DNA of 64,000 bases from CAZOWM01 sp964583615 (lineage in GTDB: Bacteria; Spirochaetota; B62-G9; DRHN01): positions 6,280 to 70,279 of the forward strand of contig CAZOWM010000014.1 of the NCBI GenBank assembly GCA_964583615.1, read 5' to 3'. This document shows, in pieces, positions 45,799-55,161 of this stretch. The position numbers and the translations under genes were made by a program. The notes below the pieces were generated by a model. That model was not told the DNA's origin. It did not search any database and worked only from the letters and a program-made list of their open reading frames with translations. Position 1 is the stretch's first letter, and each line of letters starts with the position of its first letter.

Positions 45799-47148
45799 AT
45801 GGAACGAATTCACGATCCGATTGTTTTCCAGAACGCTCTTGACGGGATCGACCTCAAGAACAACATCGTTGCGACCTACTACATGAAAGACCGCCTTCCG
45901 GGAGTCGACTTCATCGATCACTACCAGCTCATCGAGTCGATTGCGATCGAAGGGTCGACAGGGTCATGGCAGAGGGTCGAGGAAGAGTCGGAAGAGGTGC
46001 GGAAAATGCTCTCAGGGAAGCTCGTCGGCTACTTCGAGATCCCCGCGGAGGATGAATATACGAAGAGCGCGGTCATTCAGCTCGCCTTTCCGATCAACGC
46101 GTGGCACGACAACGTGCCGATGATGATCCTCTCCATCGCGGGGAACTGCTTTGCATACTCGCAGAAGATCAGGCTCCTTGATGTTGCATTTCCCGAGAAT
46201 ATGGTGAAAAACTTCAAGGGGCCCAAATTCGGTGTTGAGGGCACCCGAAAGCTCCTCGGAATCGAGGACAGGCCGCTCTCCCTGCACATCATAAAGCCGA
46301 AGATGGGGATGACGCCGAAGCAGACGGGCGATCAGGTCTATCAGACCGCGGTCGGCGGAGCGGACATGGTGAAAGACGACGAAATGACTTCGGACACCTA
46401 CAACAGCGACTTCAGGGACCGGCTGAAGTACGTGATGGATGCGATCGACCGCGCGGAGAAGAAAACCGGAAAACGAATGATCTATTTCTGCTCCATAACG
46501 GATGAGGTCTCAAAGCTCCACGACAAGGCCCGTGAGGCGGTGAAGCTCGGGGCGAACGGGCTTCTCATCACCTACTCCGTGGGGCTGTCCGCAATACGGG
46601 ACGTCACGAGCGACCCTGACATAAACATACCAGTCATGGTGCACAATTCACACATGATTGCGTCAATGGGCACCATATCATGGCCAGTGTTCACGAAGCT
46701 TATCCGGCTCTGCGGAGCGGACCAGACGCTGACTCCCACCTACTGGTCGAGCATCCCGATGGTGAGCCTCGAGGAGGGCATCCGCTGCCAGCACGTGGCG
46801 CAGGCGCCCTTCTTCGGGTTCAAGAAGATGTGGTCCATGCCCGCTGCGGGAACCTACCCCGGGCTCGCTCCGATCCTCATAGCAGAATACGGAAAGGACA
46901 TCATCATTCCCTCGGGCGGGGGAATGCTCGGCCACCCGGACGGGTACACTGCAGGAGCGCAGGCGTGGCAGCAGGCCATCGCGTCGGTGATGCAGGATGT
47001 CCCCATACAGGAGTATGCACGAAGGCCTGAAAACAAGGCCCTCAGAGGAGCGCTCGAGAAGTGGGGCTATCTCGAGAGGCCAAAGACCCCGTGGCTCAGG
47101 GTCGCGCCGAAGTTTCATCCGAAACCCTTTGTGATCGAAAAAAAATGA
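45799..47148 (+). CDS. RuBisCO-like protein (form IV), unknown reaction
   Basis: The 449-residue protein has the RuBisCO large-subunit architecture: an N-terminal alpha/beta domain with DYxx-like segments, then a TIM barrel. The carbamylation/metal motif is GGADMVKDDE with Lys192, Asp194 and Glu195 in the places of Lys201, Asp203 and Glu204, so Mg binding should be retained. The loop-6 region reads TPTYWSSIPMV and lacks the catalytic Lys334 equivalent. The C-terminal phosphate loop is SGGGMLGHPDG. This pattern excludes CO2 fixation and fits form IV proteins that enolise or decarboxylate sugar-derived compounds. In this island it probably acts on a phosphorylated keto-sugar or keto-sugar acid. 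AAGGAGACA precedes the ATG. Confidence 0.88.
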   Translation: MERIHDPIVFQNALDGIDLKNNIVATYYMKDRLPGVDFIDHYQLIESIAIEGSTGSWQRVEEESEEVRKMLSGKLVGYFEIPAEDEYTKSAVIQLAFPINAWHDNVPMMILSIAGNCFAYSQKIRLLDVAFPENMVKNFKGPKFGVEGTRKLLGIEDRPLSLHIIKPKMGMTPKQTGDQVYQTAVGGADMVKDDEMTSDTYNSDFRDRLKYVMDAIDRAEKKTGKRMIYFCSITDEVSKLHDKAREAVKLGANGLLITYSVGLSAIRDVTSDPDINIPVMVHNSHMIASMGTISWPVFTKLIRLCGADQTLTPTYWSSIPMVSLEEGIRCQHVAQAPFFGFKKMWSMPAAGTYPGLAPILIAEYGKDIIIPSGGGMLGHPDGYTAGAQAWQQAIASVMQDVPIQEYARRPENKALRGALEKWGYLERPKTPWLRVAPKFHPKPFVIEKK

Positions 47149-47191
47149 ATGAAAAGCCCTGAGACCGGGAAATGACGGAGGTGGAAAAACC

Positions 47192-48652
47192 GTGGCAGTC
47201 GAAATAAAGATGCCCGCATTGAGCCAGACAACAGAGGAGGTTCGTTTCATACGGTGGCTCGTTCGCGAGGGCGACAGCGTCAAAAAGGGTGACCCCATTT
47301 GTGAGGTGGAAACAGACAAGACCACGATGGAGGTGGAAAGCTTCGAGAGCGGCACAGTGCTGGAGCTCTACGCGAAACCGGAAGAAGAGGTGAGCGCAGG
47401 TACAGTCATCGCGCTGCTCGGGAAGGCAGGTGAAAAAATACCAGCAGTGCCTTCAAACGAGTCCGGTTCTGCAAGCAGGGCGGGATCATCAAACGAAATC
47501 TGGTCTTCAAACGAAACCGGCTCTTCGAACGGGACCGAGACATCAAAAACGACCGGTCCTTCAAAATGGATCAGGGCAACACACATCGTTCAAAACCTCG
47601 CGCGAAAGAAAAACATCGATCTGCGGTCTGTCCAGGGGACAGGCCCTCGAGGGCTGATCACGAAAAAAGACCTTGAATCCCATGCAAAGAAAAATGCACG
47701 CCCCTTTGCTGCAAAAGAAAAGAGCTCAGCTCAGGCCGTAAATGAAGAAGCGAAAAAAACCTTTCCAAAGGACGCTTTAATAAAGCGAAAGCGCACATTC
47801 TCCCTGAAAAAAGCACCGCCACTGAAAGGAGAGCTACAGAAAGGAGAGCAGCCTGAAGCTCTGCCGCTAAAAGCACCGTCGCTGAAGGGAGAACAGCCTG
47901 AAATTGCGCCTCAAAAAGCAGTGCAACCAAAAGAAATGCAACCGAAGGAATCACCACCATCGGAAGTTTTTCCCGCCCGCACCGAAATCCCACTCTCCGG
48001 CCACCAACTCATGGTGTCAAAAAACCTTCAGAAAAGTACGGCGGAGGCGCCTCACTACTACCTCAAGACCACTGTGTGGATGGACAGTCTGCTCAAGCAC
48101 AGGGAGAAAACGAGGCTCCCTGACGGCTCAAAGCTTTCTTTTTACTCATTTTTCATACGCGCTGCAGCGCGCGCTCTGGCAGAGTATCCGCGAATGAACG
48201 GGTATTTCAGGGATGAGCGGATAAAGCTCTTTGACGAGATCAACATCGGATTTGCGGTTTTCTCAGGGGAGGAGCTCTATGTGCCGGTGGTTCGAGAAGC
48301 CGACAAAAAACCCTTAAACGATATAGACAGGGAAGTGAAACAGCTCGTCTCAAGAACGAAAAATGGGCAACTCGATCCCCAAAACCTGGTCGGGGCCACG
48401 TTTACCGTTACCAACCTCGGCGTCTTTTCTGTCGACGAATTCTACGCAGTTATCAACCCTCCGCAAGCCGGTATCCTCGCATTCGGACAGGTGAAAAATC
48501 GCATATACGTCGACGCTGAGAACGGAATCCACATCCGGTCTGCGTGCAGTGTTTCCGGAAGCTTCGACCACAGAATCGTAAACGGGGCGCAGGGCGCAGC
48601 GTTTCTTGAGAAATGTAAATTTTTTCTTGAACTTGAAGAGGAGATTTCATAG
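47192..48652 (+). CDS. Dihydrolipoamide acyltransferase E2 component
   Basis: The 486-residue protein starts at GTG after GGAGG. It has one lipoyl domain (about 1-80, Lys in VETDKTTMEV), a Ser/Asn-rich linker, a peripheral-subunit-binding domain (about 128-168, RKKNIDLRSVQGTGPRG) and a Lys/Glu/Pro-rich linker with short repeats. The catalytic domain covers about 265-486. The active-site motif reads FDHRIVNGA, with His460 conserved but Asn464 in place of the common Asp. Substitutions here occur in some bacterial and plastid E2 proteins, so activity is not excluded. It is followed two bases later by E1 alpha set 2. No E3 gene is in the window. Confidence 0.88.
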   Translation: MAVEIKMPALSQTTEEVRFIRWLVREGDSVKKGDPICEVETDKTTMEVESFESGTVLELYAKPEEEVSAGTVIALLGKAGEKIPAVPSNESGSASRAGSSNEIWSSNETGSSNGTETSKTTGPSKWIRATHIVQNLARKKNIDLRSVQGTGPRGLITKKDLESHAKKNARPFAAKEKSSAQAVNEEAKKTFPKDALIKRKRTFSLKKAPPLKGELQKGEQPEALPLKAPSLKGEQPEIAPQKAVQPKEMQPKESPPSEVFPARTEIPLSGHQLMVSKNLQKSTAEAPHYYLKTTVWMDSLLKHREKTRLPDGSKLSFYSFFIRAAARALAEYPRMNGYFRDERIKLFDEINIGFAVFSGEELYVPVVREADKKPLNDIDREVKQLVSRTKNGQLDPQNLVGATFTVTNLGVFSVDEFYAVINPPQAGILAFGQVKNRIYVDAENGIHIRSACSVSGSFDHRIVNGAQGAAFLEKCKFFLELEEEIS

Positions 48653-48654
48653 TC

Positions 48655-49653
48655 ATGGATCAAAAGAAAGTGCTGGCCGGCCTGGGAAAAGAAAAAGCAG
48701 TCGAAATGTTTCAAAAGATGATCGAAATCAGGGAGTTTGAAGAAAAAATCCGCTTCCTGTTCCTTGAAGGCAAGATGCCCGGGACGATCCACCAGTACAT
48801 CGGCATGGAGGCATGCGCAGTGGGTGTGTGCTCGACGCTTGGCGCGAACGATGTGATCGCGTCGACCCACCGCCCACACGGGCACGCGATCGCCCGCGGG
48901 CTCAGCATGGAGTCGATTATGGGAGAGCTCTACGGAAAGACCACGGGATGCTGCAGGGGCAAGGGGGGGTCAATGCACACGGGAGACCTGAGCAAAGGGA
49001 TGCTCCCCGCGATCGCGATTGTCGGAGGAAACATTCCCATTGTGATGGGAATGGCGCTCGCGTTCAAGATGAGAAAACAGCCCAGGGTTGCGGTGAGTTT
49101 TTTCGGAGACGGCGCCGCCAATGAGGGCGCCTTTCACGAGGCGCTGAACATGGCGGCAGTCTATGAAGTGCCAGCGGTCTTCGTGTGTGAAAATAACCTC
49201 TACGGGGCTTCCACGAGCGTGAAACGCGTGACCAAGGTCGAAAATATCGCGGACCGGGCATCCGCGTACGGCATGCGTGGCGACATTGCAGACGGGATGA
49301 ACGTGCTCGACGTGTACTCCCGCGCGAAGGAGGCAGTCGACGCAGCGCGGAGAGGAGACGGACCCACACTGCTCGAGCTCAAGACATTCAGGCTCTGCGG
49401 CCACAGCAGGCGCGACCCCAGCAACTACATTCCCGAAGAAGAGAAGGAATGGTGGGCAAAAAAAGACCCAATCCCCTTTTATGAGAAGGTACTCCTCGGC
49501 GAGGGCATGCTCGAAAAAGAACGGATCGCGGAGATCCGAAAGAGCGTTGAGGCGCACGTTCAGGAGGCAATAGAGTTCGGGCAGAAAAGCCCTGAACCTG
49601 CGCCGGAAGACACCTACAAGGGCCTTTACGTGAATATGGAGGTGCCGAGATGA
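48655..49653 (+). CDS. TPP-dependent dehydrogenase E1 component, alpha subunit (set 2)
   Basis: This 332-residue E1 alpha carries the motif FFGDGAANEGAFHEA through FVCENN, HRPHGHAIA and GGSMHTGDL. It resembles the set 1 alpha subunit along its whole length, with roughly half of the residues identical by eye. It starts two bases after E2 and overlaps its beta subunit by four bases (ATGA), so this is the E1 that naturally belongs to the full E2. It probably uses pyruvate, acetoin or another 2-oxoacid released from the sugar pathway. Confidence 0.9.
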   Translation: MDQKKVLAGLGKEKAVEMFQKMIEIREFEEKIRFLFLEGKMPGTIHQYIGMEACAVGVCSTLGANDVIASTHRPHGHAIARGLSMESIMGELYGKTTGCCRGKGGSMHTGDLSKGMLPAIAIVGGNIPIVMGMALAFKMRKQPRVAVSFFGDGAANEGAFHEALNMAAVYEVPAVFVCENNLYGASTSVKRVTKVENIADRASAYGMRGDIADGMNVLDVYSRAKEAVDAARRGDGPTLLELKTFRLCGHSRRDPSNYIPEEEKEWWAKKDPIPFYEKVLLGEGMLEKERIAEIRKSVEAHVQEAIEFGQKSPEPAPEDTYKGLYVNMEVPR

Positions 49654-50666
49654 GACTGAGCATCGCGGAAGCGCTGCGAAAGGCGATACACGATGAGATG
49701 GCTCGCGACCCGAATGTGTTCTGCATCGGAGAGGACATCGGAATTCCTGGAGGCTACGGCGGAGCGTTCACCGTCACTCTCGGCCTCGAAAAGGACTTCA
49801 GGGACCGCATCATCGACACCCCCATTTCCGAGATCGGGATCTTCGGCGCGGCCTGCGGCGCTGCGGTAGTGGGGATGAGGCCGATTGCCGACGTTCAGTA
49901 CGGTGATTTTTTGCTCTGCACAATGGACCAGATCGTTGACCAGATCGCAAAACTGCGCTACATGTCAGGCGGCAAGCTCACGGTACCGGTGGTGATGCGT
50001 GCGCCGGTCGGAGTAACGGGCCGCGGTGCGCAGCACGCGCAGTGCCTGGAGCCTTATTTCATTTCGTGCCCCGGGATAAAGATCGTCGCTCCTGCGACCG
50101 CGTACGACGCGATGGGCCTTCTCAAGGCAGCGGTGAGAGACGACGACCCGGTGCTGATGTTCGAGCACAAGCTCCTCTACGGTTCCAAGGGGATCCGCGC
50201 GGAGTCGGGCACGATCGACGCGTCATCGGAGATTCCGGATGAGGACTATACTGTTCCCATCGGAAAGGGCATTGTGCGGCGTGAGGGGGAGGATGTCACG
50301 GTCATCGGAAGCCTTCTCATGATGCACTTCAGCCTCAAGGCAGCGGAAACGCTCGCAGGCGAGGGGATCTCCTGCGAAGTGATCGATCCGCGGTCGCTCT
50401 GGCCTCTGGACATGGAGCTCATCCTCGGCTCGGTGAAAAAGACGGGCCGTGTTGTGATCGTCGAGGAGTCGCCCAAACAGGGCGGTGTGGGAGCGGAGAT
50501 CGGCGCGCAGATCGCGGAAAGCATCCCCGATTGCCTTCTCGCGCCTGTCACGCGGATCGCGGCGCCTAACACTCCCGCGCCCTTCTCGCCGGTGATGGAA
50601 AAGCTCTACGTTCCGCAGCCGGAGCGGATCGCTGACACGATAAAAACGCTTTTGGACGAGTACTGA
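49650..50666 (+). CDS. TPP-dependent dehydrogenase E1 component, beta subunit (set 2)
   Basis: The 338-residue beta subunit has GEDIGIPGGYGGAFTVTLGL, DTPISEIGIFGAACGAAVVGM and MDQIVDQIAKLRYMSGG in its first half, and VIDPRSLWPLD and EIGAQIAESI in its second. It forms the alpha2beta2 E1 with the product of the overlapping upstream gene. A 121-base gap without a clear gene separates it from the UroD-family gene, so a new transcriptional unit could begin there. Confidence 0.9.
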   Translation: MRLSIAEALRKAIHDEMARDPNVFCIGEDIGIPGGYGGAFTVTLGLEKDFRDRIIDTPISEIGIFGAACGAAVVGMRPIADVQYGDFLLCTMDQIVDQIAKLRYMSGGKLTVPVVMRAPVGVTGRGAQHAQCLEPYFISCPGIKIVAPATAYDAMGLLKAAVRDDDPVLMFEHKLLYGSKGIRAESGTIDASSEIPDEDYTVPIGKGIVRREGEDVTVIGSLLMMHFSLKAAETLAGEGISCEVIDPRSLWPLDMELILGSVKKTGRVVIVEESPKQGGVGAEIGAQIAESIPDCLLAPVTRIAAPNTPAPFSPVMEKLYVPQPERIADTIKTLLDEY

Positions 50667-50787
50667 AGCAAAAAGTGAAAGGCAGTGAATCAGAAAAGAG
50701 CTGAAGTGCATACTGAAAGACGGTGAATACAACGATGCGGGTGGCACAGGGATACCGCACATGCAATAAAGTCTGAGAGGGGGCGAA

Positions 50788-51819
50788 ATGAACTCCCGTG
50801 AACGAATCATCGCGGCGCTCGAGCGTCGCGAACCCGACCGCCTTCCCACATTCGAGTGGAAGGTGGCACAGCCTATCATAGACGCGTTTGTGCCCGGAGG
50901 AAGCGAGTGGGATTTTGCCGAAGCAACGGGCCATGACGCGGTCTGCTGCTCGCCCTCCTACGAGAAGCTCGAGGTCATCGACGACGACACCTTTGTCGAC
51001 GAATTCCACATCACGCGGCACCTCACAGGAGGGGACAAGTACCCCGTTGCAATCAAACATCCGATAAAAGGCCTCGAATCCTTTCGCGCGTACGAGCCCC
51101 CGCCGGTTGATTCTCCGATCCGGTGGAAAAAGATCGATGCAGCGGTCGAGCGGTTCGGAAAAAAAAGGGCAATCGTGGCAAACCTCCATGATATCTTTTC
51201 TTTTCCGCGCGACCTCCTCGGCCTCGATAATTTTCTCATGTCGTTCATCACCGAGCCCGAGCTCGTGAAAAAGATCGTGGGGTTCTCCGTTGATTACAAC
51301 ATCGAGCTCGCCAAATACGTGAAAACCCGCGGCGTGGAGATCATCGGGATCGGAGATGACCTTGCGGACAACAAAGGGCCCTTTGTTTCCCCGAAGATGT
51401 TCAAAGAGTTTCTCAGCCCGGAGTTCAAACGGGTGGTGCAGGGGTACAAAAAGCTCGGGTTTTATGTGATCAAGCACAGCGACGGAAACTTGAACCCCGT
51501 GCTCGACATGATCGTCGATGCAGGGATCGACTGCATCGACCCCATAGACCCGCTCGGGAACATGGACATGAAGCACATACGCGAAGCCTACGGAGGACGC
51601 GTCGCGCGAAAGGGGAACGTCGACTGCGTCAAACTTCTCGTCGAGGGAAAGAAATTACAGGTCGAGGAAGCGGTGAAGCAGTGCATACGGGACGGGTCGC
51701 CTGGAGGCGGGCACATCATATCATCGAGCAACTCACTTCATTCAGGAATAGACCCCGCTCTCTACAGGGTAATGCTCGACACTGTCGCGCGGTACGGTGA
51801 GTACCCGCTCGTGCTTTAG
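50788..51819 (+). CDS. UroD-family cobamide-dependent methyltransferase homologue
   Basis: This 343-residue protein starts SRERIIAALERREPDRLP, the typical start of the UroD-related methyltransferase family (MtaA, MtbA, CmuA and many uncharacterised members). In zinc-thiol-activating members the motif H-x-C-G is followed by a distant Cys. Here the position reads H230-S-D-G, so the first Cys is an Asp. This argues against a CoM-type transferase and for a substrate- or folate-directed role. AGAGGGGGCG precedes the ATG. It lies beside a UroD-corrinoid fusion gene and shares its direction. Confidence 0.82.
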   Translation: MNSRERIIAALERREPDRLPTFEWKVAQPIIDAFVPGGSEWDFAEATGHDAVCCSPSYEKLEVIDDDTFVDEFHITRHLTGGDKYPVAIKHPIKGLESFRAYEPPPVDSPIRWKKIDAAVERFGKKRAIVANLHDIFSFPRDLLGLDNFLMSFITEPELVKKIVGFSVDYNIELAKYVKTRGVEIIGIGDDLADNKGPFVSPKMFKEFLSPEFKRVVQGYKKLGFYVIKHSDGNLNPVLDMIVDAGIDCIDPIDPLGNMDMKHIREAYGGRVARKGNVDCVKLLVEGKKLQVEEAVKQCIRDGSPGGGHIISSSNSLHSGIDPALYRVMLDTVARYGEYPLVL

Positions 51820-51998
51820 TGCCTGGCGTGCTCTGGTCCGTTCGGTGTTCTCATGCACGAGCTTCAATACCGGTCACGCTTTTGTGACGGGACCATGTGC
51901 AGCCGTCTCAAAGAATCATTGAAAAAAGAATACAAAACGTGCTAAAATCATCTGTGGCCCAGGGCTGGTTATTTCCGTCTATTGGGAAGGAGGAGAAT

Positions 51999-53891
51999 AT
52001 GCAGTTTCAGCCATACTCCGGAGAGCCTGACATCGAACGGCTTTTTTCAGCATTCAAGCATAAGGACGTGGACAGGGTGCCGAACTTCGAAGTTCTCATC
52101 GAGGACATGCATGTAGAGAAGATGCTCGGGCGATATGCGGGGAACACCCTCGCCATAGGAGGCGACCCGGCAAAGGGTATCGAAGAGGCAAAGGGAGCCC
52201 GCCCCATGCACCCTGAGGATTACATCGAGGTGTGCAAAATAATCGGGCAGGACGCGCTCATCGTTGAGGCGTTGTGGACGCCCTTCAAGAAACGCGCAAA
52301 AGACGGCACGCTCACAGTCATCGCGGACCGCAGCATCAAATCAAGAAGAGATTACGAAGAGCTGGTGACGCCGCCGGGAGACGACGACATCGAGGAAAGG
52401 ATGCAGTACGTGCGGGAGTACCGCCGGGCGATCGACCGCTCGGGCACGAAGATCGGGTTCTGTGTGCTTGTCTCGGCATATTTCCAGACGCTCTACGAGT
52501 TCATGATCGGAATGGAAACGAGCATGACAATGGTGTACGAGGACAGGGACTTCATCGAAGAGCTTCTCGAAACGAGCAGCGCATACTGGGTGAAGTTCGT
52601 GAGGCGGGCGGTGGAGGAGGGGGTTGATTTCATCTGGCCCGCGGACGACGTTGCGTTCAAGACCGGGCTCTTCCTTCCGCCGGATATCATGAAGGAGATG
52701 TGGCTGCCGCATCTCGAACGGATCATCCAGCCTGCGCTCAGCGCGGGAAAGCCGGTCATGTTTCATTCTGACGGTAAGATCGACGACATCGTTCCCTGGC
52801 TTGTTGACATCGGCGTGCAGTGCATCCATCCCATGGACCCCTACGGCATAGACTACAGAGAGTACAAGAAGAAGTTCGGAAACAGGATATGTCTTGCAGG
52901 GAACATCGATATAGAGTTCCCCCTCGCACACGGAACACCGGAGGACGTCGAACAGGAGGTGAAAAAGCACATGGAGGCCCTCAAGCCGGGCGGAGGGTAC
53001 GTGTCGAGCAGCAGCCACAGCATCGTAAACTACATCCCCCACGAGAACTTCATCACCATGATCAATGCGATGCACCGCTACGGGAGCTACACGGAGGGGA
53101 AGTGGACGTTTTCAGGAACGGCGGCTGCGGGAAAAGAGGCTGAAAAAAAGGCCGAAGCTCCCTCAGTGACGGGAAAAGAAGCAGGGCGGCCGCCGGTACG
53201 GGCTGCTGCAGGGCCCGAAGCTTTGGGGTACAGAGCGGGGGTGGCAGAAGGGATTTTGCAGGAGATATACGACCAGATCTACGCCGGTGAGCACGAAAAG
53301 ATCGCGGACACGGTAAAAAAGGCGCTCGAGGAGAAACACAGTCCACTCCAGATCATCGACAACGCCATGACTCCGGCGATCAAGGTGGTGGGCGACCAGT
53401 TTTCCACAGGGGAGCTTTTTTTGCCCGACCTCCTTCTCGCAGCGGACACGATGCAGGAGGCGATGAATATCCTCACTCCTCTCGTGGAAAAGAGCGGGGG
53501 GCTTGCGAAAAAAGGGAAGGTCGTGATCGGCACGGTCAAGGGCGACCTGCACGACATCGGAAAGAACATGGTGAAAGCGCTCCTCAAGGGGAATGGGTTC
53601 GAGGTGATCGACATCGGCATCAACAATGAGCCCCAGAACTTCATCGATGCCATAAAGGAAAACAATCCGGATATCGTCGGGTACTCCGGTTTGCTCACCA
53701 CGACACTGGCGGGAATACCTGAGCAGATCGCGGCGCTGAAGAAAGCAGGGCTCCGTGAAAAAGTGATCACCATCGTCGGCGGCGCCCCGGTCACACAGGA
53801 TTTTGCCGAAAGAAACGGCGTGGATCTCTACGGAAAAGATGCAAACGAGGCAGTTCACGTGATCGAGAAGGCATTGCAGGAAAGACACTGA
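51999..53891 (+). CDS. UroD-type methyltransferase fused to a corrinoid-binding domain (CmuA-like architecture)
   Basis: ATG 51999 (MQFQPYSGEPDIERLF) after AAGGAGGAGAA is preferred to the GTG at 51897. Residues about 1-365 are a UroD-like methyltransferase with H256-S-D-G, and CLAGNIDIEF further on. An Ala/Glu/Lys linker (about 370-405) follows. Residues about 410-630 form a complete corrinoid carrier with helical cap (FLPDLLLAADTM), GDLHDIG with His518 as axial ligand, SGLLTTTL and VGGAP. CmuA of chloromethane degraders has the same order. The protein could take a methyl group from its substrate onto its own cobamide. It is followed by the sugar-type ABC transporter genes. Confidence 0.88.
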   Translation: MQFQPYSGEPDIERLFSAFKHKDVDRVPNFEVLIEDMHVEKMLGRYAGNTLAIGGDPAKGIEEAKGARPMHPEDYIEVCKIIGQDALIVEALWTPFKKRAKDGTLTVIADRSIKSRRDYEELVTPPGDDDIEERMQYVREYRRAIDRSGTKIGFCVLVSAYFQTLYEFMIGMETSMTMVYEDRDFIEELLETSSAYWVKFVRRAVEEGVDFIWPADDVAFKTGLFLPPDIMKEMWLPHLERIIQPALSAGKPVMFHSDGKIDDIVPWLVDIGVQCIHPMDPYGIDYREYKKKFGNRICLAGNIDIEFPLAHGTPEDVEQEVKKHMEALKPGGGYVSSSSHSIVNYIPHENFITMINAMHRYGSYTEGKWTFSGTAAAGKEAEKKAEAPSVTGKEAGRPPVRAAAGPEALGYRAGVAEGILQEIYDQIYAGEHEKIADTVKKALEEKHSPLQIIDNAMTPAIKVVGDQFSTGELFLPDLLLAADTMQEAMNILTPLVEKSGGLAKKGKVVIGTVKGDLHDIGKNMVKALLKGNGFEVIDIGINNEPQNFIDAIKENNPDIVGYSGLLTTTLAGIPEQIAALKKAGLREKVITIVGGAPVTQDFAERNGVDLYGKDANEAVHVIEKALQERH

Positions 53892-53983
53892 CCGTCTGCA
53901 CAGATCTTCAACAAAGGAGGTGATGCTGTGCACAAACAGGCTCATGTATCAAATACATCCAATTCAAAAAAGGAGAATATGAA

Positions 53984-55090
53984 ATGAAAAAGATTTTTGT
54001 AATACTGCTTGCGCTCGTATTTGTGCTAAGCGCCTTTGCCACTTTCGCGAGCAGCGGAAAGGGGAAGGAGGCGCCTTCCGAAGATAAATACGCCGAGGAA
54101 TCGAAAGAGTATGCCGAAGAAGCGGGCATGTACCCTCTCTTCGAAGAGTACAGGGAATATGCGAAAAATGAGGAGCCCTATCCGGGCTTGCCGGGAGAGG
54201 GCAAGAAGCTCGGTTTTGCAAACATCTTCGCCACACAGCCTTTCTGCATCTCTGTGGAAAACAACATCATCTATCAGGCGAAGCTTGCAGGGTTTGTGGA
54301 AGATGACATGATCATCATGGACAACCAGTATGACTCGGTGATTGGTCTGAAGAACGCAGACATAATGCTTTCGAAGAGACCCCACTTCTTCATCGAGTTT
54401 CAGGCAGACTCGAAGGTGAACAACATCGTCGCACAAAAGTTTACCGCTGCCGGTATCCCGTTGCTCGCCATCGATGTTCCTGTGCCTGGCGCGCCGTTCA
54501 TGGGAGTGAACAACTGGCAGGCGGCAGTCATGGCAGGAAAGCATGCCGCGAAGCTCGTAAAAGAGCAGTGGGGCGGTTGGGATGCTGTTGATCTCTGCGT
54601 GCTCCTGCAGATGCCTGCCGGAGGCGAGGTCACCATGCTCCGGTCCGAGGGCTTTGCCGCCGCTCTTGTTGATGAATTCGGCGCTGAAGCGGAAGACAAG
54701 ATCGTGCGCACGGACGGAGGCATGGGGCAGTCAGAACAGGCCAAACAAGCCATGGATGACGTGCTCGCAGCGCATCCCGCTGCGAAAAAGATGGTGCTTA
54801 CATCGATCAACGAGCAGACCATGGCAGGTGCCATCGCGTCGCTGCAGACAGCGGGACGGTGGGATGCAGATGACACGATTATCATGACGCAGGGATGCGA
54901 CGAGCTTGGACAGAGCCAGATAAGAGACGGGTTGACCGACGGTTCGATCGCGTACTTCCCGGAAAAGTACGGCGAGTACGTCATACCTGCGATGTGCTCG
55001 ATCCTCCAGGGGCAGCCTGTTCCCCCGTACATCTATGTAGAGAATGTGGTCATTACACAGGACAATATCAGCACGTATTACCCGAAGTGA
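53984..55090 (+). CDS. Periplasmic sugar-type substrate-binding protein (Peripla_BP_4 family)
   Basis: The 368-residue exported protein has a signal peptide (about 1-23, ending FASS). The charged linker after it is rich in Glu, Lys and Tyr. The two-lobed ribose/galactose-binding-type fold has GFANIFATQPFCISVENNI, LAIDVPVPGAPFMGVNN and MTQGCDELGQSQIRDG in the expected places. It would present the imported compound to the ABC transporter encoded next. AAAAAGGAGAA precedes the ATG. The ligand is not evident, but neighbouring genes suggest a methylated sugar-like compound. Confidence 0.85.
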   Translation: MKKIFVILLALVFVLSAFATFASSGKGKEAPSEDKYAEESKEYAEEAGMYPLFEEYREYAKNEEPYPGLPGEGKKLGFANIFATQPFCISVENNIIYQAKLAGFVEDDMIIMDNQYDSVIGLKNADIMLSKRPHFFIEFQADSKVNNIVAQKFTAAGIPLLAIDVPVPGAPFMGVNNWQAAVMAGKHAAKLVKEQWGGWDAVDLCVLLQMPAGGEVTMLRSEGFAAALVDEFGAEAEDKIVRTDGGMGQSEQAKQAMDDVLAAHPAAKKMVLTSINEQTMAGAIASLQTAGRWDADDTIIMTQGCDELGQSQIRDGLTDGSIAYFPEKYGEYVIPAMCSILQGQPVPPYIYVENVVITQDNISTYYPK

Positions 55091-55161
55091 CGACGTGAAG
55101 GGAGGCCGGTGATGCTCAGCCGGCCTCCGTTCACTGGAATTTTCTCGGTCCCGGGGAATAT

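Noticed and set aside
45799..47148. Genuine CO2-fixing RuBisCO
   Set aside because: The metal-site Lys/Asp/Glu are present but the loop-6 catalytic lysine region is replaced, and no phosphoribulokinase or other Calvin-cycle or AMP-pathway gene is nearby.
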